Source: Gammaproteobacteria bacterium (GTDB lineage: Bacteria; Pseudomonadota; Gammaproteobacteria; Coxiellales; Coxiellaceae). From it: a stretch of DNA of 9,001 bases. Position 1 is the first letter of the stretch. Every line of letters starts with the position of its first letter. Location: assembly GCA_021774015.1 (NCBI GenBank), contig JAJFJO010000228.1:1-9001 (forward strand), written 5' to 3'. A program made the translations under genes and the position numbers. Under the pieces are notes generated by a model that worked only from the letters and a program-made list of their open reading frames with translations, made no database searches and was not told the DNA's origin. Positions 1 through 7,620 of this stretch are shown here, piece by piece.

Positions 1-2
1 AT

Positions 3-245
3 AACCAGAAAAAAAGAGAATTTGAAGTATTTGAAGGATATGAAAAAACGAGTATACCTTTAACTTTAACTGTATCAAGAGACCTAAATCAGTTTGCTTT
101 AATTTTAAAAGGGGATTCAAATTATATTGATAGAGCTACAGCAGTGCGAATACTAGAATATATGGATTCATATCTAACTCAATTAGTTGAAGTTAATAGC
201 GCTAGTTTATTGATCGAGCAAGAATATCAGAGAGTTGTTTATGGT
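3..245 (+). other. Tail of an upstream condensation domain
   Basis: The first roughly 80 residues match the C-terminal end of an NRPS condensation domain: the YEKTSIPLTLTV strand, a stretch resembling the usual 'L.L..n...id..ta.ril.yl..yL' helix, and then the linker ending in a WN pair (WNQM) just before the adenylation domain. The catalytic HHxxxDG half is outside the window. The Thr module is therefore an elongation module (C-A-T), unless the missing part is a starter-type condensation domain, which cannot be judged here. Confidence 0.8.
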
Positions 246-3200
246 TGGAATCAAATGGAAAAGGCTTGTTCAAACGACAAAACCGTTTATCGGTTGTTTC
301 AAGAACAAGTAAAGAGAACTCCGAGCAATACAGCTATTGTGTTTGAAGATAAGACACTAAGTTACCAAGAGCTTAATGAAAAGAGTAATCAATTGGCGCG
401 TTATATTCGCAAACAGTACCAACATAAAACGAATTCTACTCTTAAGCCTGATACATTGATTGCATTATGTTTGGAACGAAGCTTGGACATGGTAATTGGA
501 ATTCTAGCCGTGATGAAATCTGGTGGTGCATATGTACCAATCGGCTCTGATTATCCGGAAAAACGAATTCGCTATATTATGAACGATACACAAAGTGAGT
601 TTGTGTTAACACAAACACATTTGTGTGAAAAGCTAAGGAATATTATTAGCGAAACAGAGGTTCAATTAATCACCTTGGACGATGCGCCTTATTGTAATGA
701 AAATGTGAAGAATTTAGTGTCTCGAAGTCAGTCGAGTGATTTATCCTATGTGATTTATACCTCAGGCACCACTGGAAAACCTAAAGGTGTCTGCCAACTT
801 CATAGTAATGTAATGCGTTTGTTTTCAGCAACGGCAGACTTATTTCATTTTACAGCAGATGATGTCTGGACACTCTATCATTCTTATGTTTTTGATTTTT
901 CTGTATGGGAGATTTGGGGAGCGTTATTCCATGGTGGTAAATTGCTGATTCCATCTCAAGAACAAGTTAAAGATATAGGTGAATTTTACCAGCTTTGTGT
1001 TGCGCATCATGTGAGTGTGTTGAATCAAACCCCGAGTGCTTTTTATCAGTTTTCAGATATTGCTGGTCAGCAACAAAATTTGGTGCTTAAAGATTTGAGA
1101 TACGTTATTTTTGGTGGCGAAGCCTTAAATAATACACAATTAATGCCTTGGTGGGAGTATGCTGAAATTAATCATTTGTCGACCCAGCTTATTAATATGT
1201 ATGGAATTACAGAAACGACTGTGCATGTTACGTTTAAAGAATTAACGATGAATGAGCAAGTGCAATCAAATATTGGAAAGCCGATTGCTGATTTAACCGC
1301 ATACGTTGTTGATAAGCATTTTAACCCCGTTCCAATTGGTGTCATAGGAGAACTGTATGTTGGTGGAGCAGGTTTAGCGCGGGGTTATTTGAATCGACCT
1401 GAATTAACAGCAGAACGATTTGTTGACAATCCATTTGCGACAGAAACGGACAAAGAAAAAGGGTATACGCGGTTGTATAAGACAGGGGATTTAGTGCGAT
1501 GGTTGTCAGATGGGGATCTTGAATACGTCGGGCGTAATGATTTTCAAGTAAAAATCCGTGGATTTCGAATAGAGTTAGGTGAGATTGAGAGTGCGCTCTC
1601 AAATTATCCGGGTATCAAGCAGGTTTGTGTGTTGGCGAAAACAAAAGTAGAGGGTGGTAAATATCTAGTTGCTTATTATGTTTCAGAATACACTTTCACA
1701 AATGAGATTCTCATCGATCACCTTTCGGCAAATTTGCCTGATTATATGGTGCCCAGTGCCTTTGTTCAGATGGATATGTTCCCGTTGACAGTAAATGGAA
1801 AGTTAGATCAAAAAGCATTACCTACTCCTGAGTTTGAAAGTGATCAAGTCAATTATATTGCTCCGCGCAATTCTTTAGAACTTGAGGTTGCTTTAGTTTG
1901 GCAAGAGCTATTACGACTCAAACGTGTGAGTATAGATGATGATTTCTTTAGAATAGGTGGCAATTCCATCCTAGCCATTCAAGCTGCACATAAAATGAGT
2001 CAGTCATTGAGCGTGCATATCACTGTTGCAGACTTATTTACATACAAAACTATTGAGAAGCTCAGTGCTGCGATAAGTACAAATTGCCAAGCTGTAGTTA
2101 TTCCTGCCTGTAAAGAGACAAAACCACCTCTATCATTTGCACAAGAACGCTTATGGTTTATAGAACAATATGAGCAAGGTACAAATGCATATCATATTCC
2201 AATCCTACTAGAGCTTGCTGAGGGTTTTGAACAATTTCATTTTCAACAGGCCGTGCAAGCGATTGTGAAGAGACATGAGGTGTTGCGCACAGTATTTAGC
2301 GAAGATGAAGCGGGTATGGGTTATCAGGTAGTGTTAGATAAACCATTAGATTTCTATTCTCATACGTATAAGACAAGATCAGCATTTAAAAAGCAATTGG
2401 CTGTTGATATAAATACGCATTTTAAACTAACAGAAGTATATCCAATTAGAGTAGTTTTCTATACGGTTAGAAGCGAATATAAACCCAGGTGTTATGTATT
2501 GATTAATATTCATCATATTGCATTTGATGGTTGGTCAATAAATATTTTTGTGCAAGAGCTTAAAGCTTATTATGCTTACTTTTCCGAAAGCAAAGCATTG
2601 CAGTTGCCAGTATTAACAGTTCAATATAAGGATTTTGCGGTTTGGCAAAGAACGTATTTAAGTGGTACGGTCTTAGAAAAACAATTGAGCTATTGGCAAG
2701 AAAAATTGTCTGGTTTTGAAGTTTTGGCATTTCCAACGGATAGGCCAAGACCTGCTCAAATAAACTATTCTGGGAATACTATTGAGTTTGAATTTGATCA
2801 AACTTTGTCAGAAGACTTAAGGCGACTGGCTAAACTGCAGGGCTGTACTCTATATTCAGTCTTGCTTACGGGTTTTTATATTTTATTACATAAATACACG
2901 GGTCAATCGGATTTAATGGTTGGGACGCCATTAGCAAATCGAGATTATGCACAGCTAAATGGTTTAATTGGTTTTTTTGTTAATAGCTTAGCAGTGCGCG
3001 CGCAAATAGACACAAATCAAATAGGCGTTGAATTGCTTCGACAAATACATGAAACAGTGATAGAGGGACAACGGTATCAAGACTTACCCTTTGAAAAATT
3101 GATAGAATTGCTATCGATTGCACAGGACCAAAGTCGTCATCCTATTTTTCAAGTTGTATTTACTGTAGATGATTTTGAGGTAAGCGCATGGCCGAATTGT

Positions 3201-6098
3201 TTTGAAATAGCAGAAATAAATACTGGCTATAATGTTGCTAAGTTTGATTTAGAGTTATCTTTAAATAATAAAGAAACAGCAATTGTTGGAGATTTTGTTT
3301 ATGCAACGAGTTTATTTGAAAGAGAAACAATAGTTAGTTTGATTAAGCATTATAAAAATGTTCTAGGTCAATTGGTTGGTGAAACAAGGAAGAAAATAAG
3401 GGATTATACAATCCTAACGCCCAAAGAATATCAAGCCTTGGTTTATGACTCGAATAAGACAGGTAGAGCCTATCCTGAAGATAAAACGGTTTGCCAATTG
3501 TTTCAAGAGCAAGTAGACAGGTCGCCAAATAATATAGCCGTTATGTTTGAAGGTGAAAAGCTGAGCTACAATGAACTGAATGAGAAGAGCAATCAATTAG
3601 CACGATATATTCGCAAACAATATCAAAGCAAAATGATGTCTCCTCTTGAATCTGGCACATTAATTACTTTGTGCCTAGACAGGAGTTTGGAAATGATTGT
3701 TGCTATGTTGGCTGTATTTAAAGCTGGTTGTGCATATGTTCCAATGGAACCAAATTATCCGGAAGAACGTATTTGCTATATCTTAGAGGATACTCAGAGT
3801 AGGTTACTGTTAACACAGGCACGCTGGATTGAAAAGCTAAATAATCTGGTTGATAAAAAGAGCATTGAACTAATTACCCTGGATGATGATTCCTACAGTC
3901 AGGAGAGTGCAGAGAATTTAGCGCTGCAAAGTCAGCCAAGTAATTTAGCATATGTGATTTATACCTCAGGAACGACTGGGGAGCCAAAAGGGGTAATGAT
4001 TAAACAAAAAGGGATGATAAATCATTTGTATGCAAAATTAATTGAACTTGAGCTAACTTCTGATGATATTGTTGCTCAGACAGCATCACCAGTTTTTGAT
4101 ATTTCAGTGTGGCAATTTTTTGCCGCTTTAATGATAGGCAGTAGTGTTTATATTATAAAAGATGAAGTGGTTTATAGTCCTGACAAATTATTATCGTTGG
4201 TATCTCAGTCTAAAGTATCAATTTTAGAAGTTGTGCCAATTTTGTTTAGTGAAATGTTAAGTTGGTTAAAGCAGAATGATGAAAGTTATTTATGTAATGC
4301 GTATTTACGCTGGCTTATTTGTACAGGAGAAGAGCTACCTCTGAAGTTGTGCGAACAATGGACAACGCTTTATCCAGATATAAATATATTAAATGCTTAT
4401 GGTCCTACAGAATGTTCAGATGATGTAACGCACTATAAAATTAACTCTAAAACAAGGATGACTTCAGCTAAAGTTCCAATAGGAAAGGCTGTTATAAATA
4501 CACAACTTTACATTTTGGACGCGAACTTAATTCCTGTAGCAGTTGGTGTAGTTGGGGAGTTATATGTGGGTGGGGCAGGTGTGGCATGCGGTTATTTGAA
4601 TCAACCTAAATTAACTATGAAGCGTTTTATTGAGAATCCATTTGCAACAGAGGAAAATATAGCAAGGGGGCACACAAGACTGTATAAAACAGGAGATTTG
4701 ACGCGATGGTTGCCAGATGGGAATATTGAGTATATTGGTCGTAATGATTTTCAGGTAAAACTTCATGGGTTTCGAATAGAGCTGGGTGAAATTGAGAGCG
4801 CACTTTTAAATTATTCGGGTGTTAAACAAGTATGCGTGTTAACTAAAGAACGTAGTAGTAAATATCTTGTTGCTTATTATGTATCAGAGCAGGCTGCTGA
4901 ACAAAACGATTTGGTTGCACATCTTAGAGATAAATTACCGGATTACATGGTGCCTAGTGCTTTTGTTTGGTTGCAAAGTTTTCCGTTAACCGTCAATGGA
5001 AAAATAGATCGTAATGCTTTGCCTGAACCAAATTTTGAAAGTGATAAAAGTCAATATATAGCGCCCAGCAATATATTAGAAAGTCAGTTATGTGATATTT
5101 GGGCGTCGGTGTTAAGTTTAGAACAAGTGGGTATTGAAGATGATTTCTTTAGGATTGGGGGTAGCTCTATTCTAGCTATTCAAGCTGCATATAAAATGAG
5201 TAAGGTGTTAGAGGTGCATATTACAGTAGCTGATTTGTTTCGACTAAAGTCGATTCGACACATAACCACCCTGGATTGTTTGCAGGCAGGTAGTAGTAAC
5301 TCAGATTTCCAAGCTTTGAAACTGTTGGCGGGTAATTCAAGCATGCCTAAAATGTTTTATATTCATCCTAAGGGTGCCGGTTGTGAGGTCTATCAAGAAC
5401 TTTCTAAAAAACTAGGCCGCTACTATCATTGCGTAGGTATAGATAATTATAATATTTATTCTGGAGATAATATTTCATCATTACAAGCACTTGCTAAAGC
5501 ATATCTGAAATATATGGAGAAAGATGGAAAGTTACTTGAACCTATACGCTTAGCCGGTTGGTCTTTGGGGGGTAGTATTGCTTTAGAAATTGCTTATTTG
5601 TTGGAGCAGAAAAATTACAAAAAAATACAAATTTATTTGTTTGACACAATACTTCCAGACAGGAAAATTAATCGCTTACAAAGTAAGTTAGATATGGAGG
5701 GTTTTTATAAAAAACTCGGATTGCAATTGTCAGATATTAAATTTGATAAAAAACATGTGAGTAGAGTCATTTCAGTGTCCAAAGTAGAAGAAAATATTGC
5801 CAAGCAAAATATATCAGGTATTTTGCAACATGCAGAAGTTATTTTATTTAAAGCAACCCAGGTCGATAAGTCTTTTGGTAATCAATTGGCTGATATTACC
5901 CGGTATGCGTTAACACTCCAAGATGGTAATATTCAACAGTTTGTTAGAAAGCCAATTAAAAAATATTTATTACCATGCTGTCATAGTAATATCCTTGAGG
6001 TTCTTTTAGATGAGTGGCCAAAATATAGAAATTATTTTTTACAGCTAGCTGCGATAAACTCTAGTGATTTGGCTGAGGTGTGTGAGCATGTGGAATAA
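3..6098 (+). CDS. Nonribosomal peptide synthetase, C-terminal part (C'-A-T-C-A-T-TE), 5' partial
   Basis: Large cytoplasmic multidomain enzyme that activates amino acids as adenylates, loads them on phosphopantetheine arms, condenses them and releases the peptide. The frame is open from the first complete codon (position 3) to TAA at 6096-6098, giving 2031 residues. The GTG at 144 is not the start: the preceding 47 codons encode the normal tail of a condensation domain (YEKTSIPLTLTV), so the gene begins upstream. Domain order is condensation tail (3-245), adenylation 1 (273-1823), carrier 1 (1875-2075), condensation (2115-3400), adenylation 2 (3480-5024), carrier 2 (5070-5270) and thioesterase (5310-6090). 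Catalytic or carrier residues are present in every complete domain. There is no epimerase or methyltransferase, so L-residues are expected from these modules. It overlaps the exporter gene downstream. The identity as a terminal NRPS is secure; the product is unknown. Confidence 0.97.
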   Translation, partial: NQKKREFEVFEGYEKTSIPLTLTVSRDLNQFALILKGDSNYIDRATAVRILEYMDSYLTQLVEVNSASLLIEQEYQRVVYGWNQMEKACSNDKTVYRLFQEQVKRTPSNTAIVFEDKTLSYQELNEKSNQLARYIRKQYQHKTNSTLKPDTLIALCLERSLDMVIGILAVMKSGGAYVPIGSDYPEKRIRYIMNDTQSEFVLTQTHLCEKLRNIISETEVQLITLDDAPYCNENVKNLVSRSQSSDLSYVIYTSGTTGKPKGVCQLHSNVMRLFSATADLFHFTADDVWTLYHSYVFDFSVWEIWGALFHGGKLLIPSQEQVKDIGEFYQLCVAHHVSVLNQTPSAFYQFSDIAGQQQNLVLKDLRYVIFGGEALNNTQLMPWWEYAEINHLSTQLINMYGITETTVHVTFKELTMNEQVQSNIGKPIADLTAYVVDKHFNPVPIGVIGELYVGGAGLARGYLNRPELTAERFVDNPFATETDKEKGYTRLYKTGDLVRWLSDGDLEYVGRNDFQVKIRGFRIELGEIESALSNYPGIKQVCVLAKTKVEGGKYLVAYYVSEYTFTNEILIDHLSANLPDYMVPSAFVQMDMFPLTVNGKLDQKALPTPEFESDQVNYIAPRNSLELEVALVWQELLRLKRVSIDDDFFRIGGNSILAIQAAHKMSQSLSVHITVADLFTYKTIEKLSAAISTNCQAVVIPACKETKPPLSFAQERLWFIEQYEQGTNAYHIPILLELAEGFEQFHFQQAVQAIVKRHEVLRTVFSEDEAGMGYQVVLDKPLDFYSHTYKTRSAFKKQLAVDINTHFKLTEVYPIRVVFYTVRSEYKPRCYVLINIHHIAFDGWSINIFVQELKAYYAYFSESKALQLPVLTVQYKDFAVWQRTYLSGTVLEKQLSYWQEKLSGFEVLAFPTDRPRPAQINYSGNTIEFEFDQTLSEDLRRLAKLQGCTLYSVLLTGFYILLHKYTGQSDLMVGTPLANRDYAQLNGLIGFFVNSLAVRAQIDTNQIGVELLRQIHETVIEGQRYQDLPFEKLIELLSIAQDQSRHPIFQVVFTVDDFEVSAWPNCFEIAEINTGYNVAKFDLELSLNNKETAIVGDFVYATSLFERETIVSLIKHYKNVLGQLVGETRKKIRDYTILTPKEYQALVYDSNKTGRAYPEDKTVCQLFQEQVDRSPNNIAVMFEGEKLSYNELNEKSNQLARYIRKQYQSKMMSPLESGTLITLCLDRSLEMIVAMLAVFKAGCAYVPMEPNYPEERICYILEDTQSRLLLTQARWIEKLNNLVDKKSIELITLDDDSYSQESAENLALQSQPSNLAYVIYTSGTTGEPKGVMIKQKGMINHLYAKLIELELTSDDIVAQTASPVFDISVWQFFAALMIGSSVYIIKDEVVYSPDKLLSLVSQSKVSILEVVPILFSEMLSWLKQNDESYLCNAYLRWLICTGEELPLKLCEQWTTLYPDINILNAYGPTECSDDVTHYKINSKTRMTSAKVPIGKAVINTQLYILDANLIPVAVGVVGELYVGGAGVACGYLNQPKLTMKRFIENPFATEENIARGHTRLYKTGDLTRWLPDGNIEYIGRNDFQVKLHGFRIELGEIESALLNYSGVKQVCVLTKERSSKYLVAYYVSEQAAEQNDLVAHLRDKLPDYMVPSAFVWLQSFPLTVNGKIDRNALPEPNFESDKSQYIAPSNILESQLCDIWASVLSLEQVGIEDDFFRIGGSSILAIQAAYKMSKVLEVHITVADLFRLKSIRHITTLDCLQAGSSNSDFQALKLLAGNSSMPKMFYIHPKGAGCEVYQELSKKLGRYYHCVGIDNYNIYSGDNISSLQALAKAYLKYMEKDGKLLEPIRLAGWSLGGSIALEIAYLLEQKNYKKIQIYLFDTILPDRKINRLQSKLDMEGFYKKLGLQLSDIKFDKKHVSRVISVSKVEENIAKQNISGILQHAEVILFKATQVDKSFGNQLADITRYALTLQDGNIQQFVRKPIKKYLLPCCHSNILEVLLDEWPKYRNYFLQLAAINSSDLAEVCEHVE
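273..1823 (+). other. Adenylation domain 1, predicted threonine-activating
   Basis: All core motifs are seen in order: A2 (GGAYVPI), A3 (YTSGTTGKPKG, 747-791), A4 (FDFSVWE, Asp codon 894), A5 (NMYGITETTVH, 1194-1226), A6 (GELYVGGAGLARGYL), A7 (YKTGDL), A8 (GRNDFQVKIRGFRIELGEIE) and A10 (NGKLD, Lys codon 1800). Aligning A4-A5 by eye on the GrsA pocket positions 235, 236, 239, 278, 299, 301, 322, 330, 331 and 517 gives D-F-W-N-I-G-M-V-H-K. From established specificity codes this is the canonical L-threonine pocket; some lipopeptide synthetases with this pocket have the Thr dehydrated later. An insert of about nine residues (KQYQHKTNS region) precedes the A2 motif and recurs in adenylation domain 2. 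Confidence 0.93.
1875..2075 (+). other. Peptidyl carrier (T) domain 1
   Basis: Four-helix carrier domain with the phosphopantetheine site DDFFRIGGNSILAIQ; the modified Ser is the codon at 1965-1967. It holds the threonyl thioester made by adenylation domain 1. The GGNS form, rather than GGDS, and the absence of an epimerase after it fit a carrier that feeds an L-specific condensation domain. Its sequence is very close to carrier 2 (DDFFRIGGxSILAIQAAxKMS, then VHITVADLF), pointing to module duplication. Confidence 0.95.
2115..3400 (+). other. Condensation domain, probably LCL type
   Basis: Joins the upstream chain ending in Thr to the residue loaded on module 2. Visible motifs are C1 (SFAQERLWFIEQ), C2 (RHEVLRTVF), the catalytic C3 motif HHIAFDG (2511-2531, intact HHxxxDG), C4 (YKDFAVWQR), C5 (IGFFVNSLAVR) and C6 (RHPIFQVVFTV). 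No second HH motif typical of dual epimerase/condensation domains is present near the N-terminus, and no epimerase precedes it, so L-donor/L-acceptor is the best call. Subtype assignment by eye is an inference. Confidence 0.93.
3480..5024 (+). other. Adenylation domain 2, substrate not assigned
   Basis: Core motifs are present: A2 (GCAYVPM), A3 (YTSGTTGEPKG), A4 (FDISVWQ, Asp codon 4098), A5 (NAYGPTECSDD, 4392-4424), A6 (GELYVGGAGVACGYL), A7 (YKTGDL), A8 (GRNDFQVKLHGFRIELGEIE) and A10 (NGKID, Lys codon 5001). Reading the pocket against GrsA gives D-I-W-E-I-T-A-D-D-K. I do not recognise a secure substrate for this code. Acidic residues at 278, 330 and 331 could suit a cationic side chain such as a diamino acid, but that is speculation. 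Several normally conserved residues differ: GG to GC in A2, AR to AC in A6, and IR to LH in A8. Confidence 0.93.
5070..5270 (+). other. Peptidyl carrier (T) domain 2
   Basis: Carrier domain with the phosphopantetheine site DDFFRIGGSSILAIQ. By alignment with carrier 1, the attachment Ser is the second of the pair (codon 5166-5168). As the last carrier before the thioesterase it presents the full-length peptide for release. Confidence 0.95.
5310..6090 (+). other. Terminal type I thioesterase domain
   Basis: Alpha/beta-hydrolase release domain fused to the last module. It starts with the hydrophobic strand and oxyanion loop MFYIHPKGAG, followed by the nucleophile elbow GWSLGG (Ser codon 5562). 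An Asp in YLFDT (codon 5643) lies 27 residues after the Ser, the same spacing as in the surfactin thioesterase triad. The candidate catalytic His is in CCHSN (codon 5982). All three triad positions are therefore filled, so the domain should be active. Whether it hydrolyses or cyclises cannot be read from sequence; a Thr hydroxyl in the chain would be a possible nucleophile for a depsipeptide ring. Two Cys directly before the His are uncommon but not diagnostic. Confidence 0.93.
6075..6078 (+). promoter_or_regulatory. Shine-Dalgarno site of the MFS exporter, inside the NRPS gene
   Basis: GAGG lies 9 nt before the ATG at 6088, within the last codons of the NRPS gene. It decides the transporter start: the frame-compatible GTG at 6064 has no comparable site. 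Its position means ribosomes ending the NRPS can re-initiate on the exporter. Confidence 0.75.
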
Positions 6099-7290
6099 AG
6101 ATTTTCTTTTGTTTATGCTTGCTGTTGGGGTTGTATCACTGTCAAAGCCAGTAACGACTATTGCACTTACATTCTTGGTGTTTAAAATGACAGGAGTAGC
6201 AAGCAGTATTTCTTTAACATTAGGGTTATCATATTTGCCTTTCTTAGCAATTCCATTTATTGGCACATATGTAGAAAGGGTTCAGTTAAAGTTTCCAATG
6301 ATAATGAGCTGTGTCTTGTCAGGATTATTTTTAGCTGGTTTGGTTTTAATGTTAAAGATAAATGTTGGAAATATTTTTGTGGTTTATATTTTTTCTTTTT
6401 TAATTGGGTTGTCTAATATTATTTTCTTGCCTGCAGAGCAAAAGTTGATTCCAGCATTTATTTCACATGATCAGCTTGAGAAAGGGAATGGTTTTTTATC
6501 GGCTACTAATCAATGTTTATCGCTGGTTGGTTTTTCAATAGGTGGTATTGTTGTAGTATGGGTTGGACCATCAACAGCATTGATTTTTGAGGCGATTGGT
6601 TATTTATTTATTATTCCATTGCTTGTTTTTATTCGTTTTCCACGTTTAGCTTGCAGAATTAAAACCAGTTTTATAAGAGAGTTTGTCGAGGGCATTGATT
6701 ATATTTTTAATGCAAAAATTGTTTTTGTTTTGGCAATTATGCTGTCTATTCTTAACGTAATTGCCGCACCTTTTAGTGTGTTGTTGCCGGTTTATATAAA
6801 GAACATGGGTTATGGTGCCGAAGGTTATGGAATTTTTATGAGTATTTTGCTCATGGGAGGGGTGTTTGGTGCTATAAGTCAATTTTTGATTGGCGATTGT
6901 TTTAAGAGTAAAGAGGTGTTAATGGTTTGTTGGCTTTCATTGGCGGCTATTTTTGTTGGTTTTTCTGAATTACATGGCTTTTATTTTTGCTTGTTTTGGG
7001 CATTTCTTATTGGTTTTTTTGAATGTGTTCTAGATGTTTGTATTATGACTGTCTTGCAAAAAATCATACCAGAAGTGTTAAGGGCGCGTATTTTAGGTTC
7101 GTTTATAACTATAAGCTTGTCGGGTTTGCCATTAACTTTTCTAATTTTATCACTTTTTATAAGAGACATTTCACTTTTTGACATGTTTATTGCGCTTGCA
7201 ATTGTAGCATTTCTTTTTTCATTTGTAAGTTGTTTTTTCTTGCCTGAAATTAATTTTTCAAGATTGGTTGGTGAAAATAAATTTCCATGA
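6088..7290 (+). CDS. MFS transporter (DHA3/EntS-like), probable peptide exporter
   Basis: Inner-membrane secondary transporter of 400 residues, the usual size for a 12-helix MFS protein; about twelve hydrophobic stretches fill the sequence. Family marks are a motif-A-like loop after helix 2 (GTYVERVQLK, residues 59-68), the loop LPAEQKLIPAFISHDQLEKGN (114-134) followed by LSATNQ, typical of the MFS_3/DHA3 group (macrolide and enterobactin exporters), and PEVLRARILGSF (328-339), matching the PeelRGRv loop. ATG 6088 is chosen for its GAGG site; it overlaps the NRPS stop by 11 nt, so the pair is one transcription unit with likely translational coupling. Position directly after the terminal NRPS module argues for export of, and self-protection against, the product; this is inference. 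No clear stem-loop terminator follows the TGA. The substrate cannot be read from sequence. Confidence 0.95.
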   Translation: MWNKDFLLFMLAVGVVSLSKPVTTIALTFLVFKMTGVASSISLTLGLSYLPFLAIPFIGTYVERVQLKFPMIMSCVLSGLFLAGLVLMLKINVGNIFVVYIFSFLIGLSNIIFLPAEQKLIPAFISHDQLEKGNGFLSATNQCLSLVGFSIGGIVVVWVGPSTALIFEAIGYLFIIPLLVFIRFPRLACRIKTSFIREFVEGIDYIFNAKIVFVLAIMLSILNVIAAPFSVLLPVYIKNMGYGAEGYGIFMSILLMGGVFGAISQFLIGDCFKSKEVLMVCWLSLAAIFVGFSELHGFYFCLFWAFLIGFFECVLDVCIMTVLQKIIPEVLRARILGSFITISLSGLPLTFLILSLFIRDISLFDMFIALAIVAFLFSFVSCFFLPEINFSRLVGENKFP

Positions 7291-7620
7291 AAATATGTAC
7301 AAAGATGTGAGCTAAAATGAAATATCTGAATGTTGCAACGCATACCTTCGATTTGAAACTATGTTTTGCTTGACTGGATATTAGGTTGGCTCCGATAGCG
7401 TATAGGTGATACGTAGAAGACTTTGGGATTAAGTAAATGCTTTATTTTTCCAGGATAAATCCAAAGCACCATCTTTCTTCTCTCCGTAACTGGCAGTATC
7501 TGGTTTATAGCCTCTAATTGCAGCATGTGTTTTAATTGCGTATTACCACCATGTTGGACACCCATTCTTGTCATGATGGACTCCTGATATAAATTTGATC
7601 AATCGTCATTATTATCGTCA
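7291..7620. other. Spacer between exporter gene and IS element
   Basis: This AT-rich stretch carries no plus-strand gene that I can support. It contains a weak minus-strand frame (7359-7574), two copies of a TGTCCA-type repeat (7550-7561 and 7572-7583 in the form CATGxTGGACxC) and a 7-bp direct repeat TCGTCAT (7603-7609 and 7615-7621). I see no rho-independent terminator after the exporter, no tRNA and no clear promoter. Confidence 0.6.
7359..7574 (-). CDS. Small orphan reading frame of 71 codons, doubtful
   Basis: An ATG at 7574-7572 (minus strand) is preceded by AGGAG with 6 nt spacing (plus-strand CTCCT at 7581-7585), a good ribosome site. It opens MTRMGVQHGGNTQLKHMLQL and is mid-rich in basic residues (TERRKMVLWIYPGKIKHLL); it has no hydrophobic segment and no motif I recognise. 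Reasons for doubt: it is short, lies in an intergenic remnant beside an IS, and its start region coincides with repeats shared with the IS end (7550-7566 encodes the second Met onward). It could be a real small gene, the 5' stub of a gene cut by rearrangement, or chance. No function is proposed. Confidence 0.3.
   Translation of the reverse strand: MTRMGVQHGGNTQLKHMLQLEAINQILPVTERRKMVLWIYPGKIKHLLNPKVFYVSPIRYRSQPNIQSSKT

Noticed and set aside
144..146. GTG as the NRPS start codon
   Set aside because: The frame stays open to the window start and the upstream codons encode condensation-domain tail; no ribosome site precedes the GTG. It is an internal valine.
1342..3596. Minus-strand open frames of 60-86 codons at 1342-1602, 2560-2748, 3343-3528 and 3414-3596
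   Set aside because: All are antisense to well-conserved NRPS domains, resemble no family and lack ribosome sites worth noting; they are shadows of the coding frame.
6064..6066. GTG as the transporter start
   Set aside because: It has no Shine-Dalgarno; the ATG at 6088 has GAGG at 9 nt and begins a normal MFS N-terminus.
6045..7343. Minus-strand frames at 6045-6266, 6646-6882 and 6981-7343
   Set aside because: They lie opposite the transporter gene and their composition simply mirrors its hydrophobic codons.
7291..7358. Rho-independent terminator after the exporter gene
   Set aside because: I found no GC-rich stem followed by a T run.
7370..7398. TTGACT followed at 17 nt by CGATAG, as a plus-strand promoter
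   Set aside because: The -35-like box is fair but the -10 match is poor, and it points into a stretch with no plus-strand gene before the IS.
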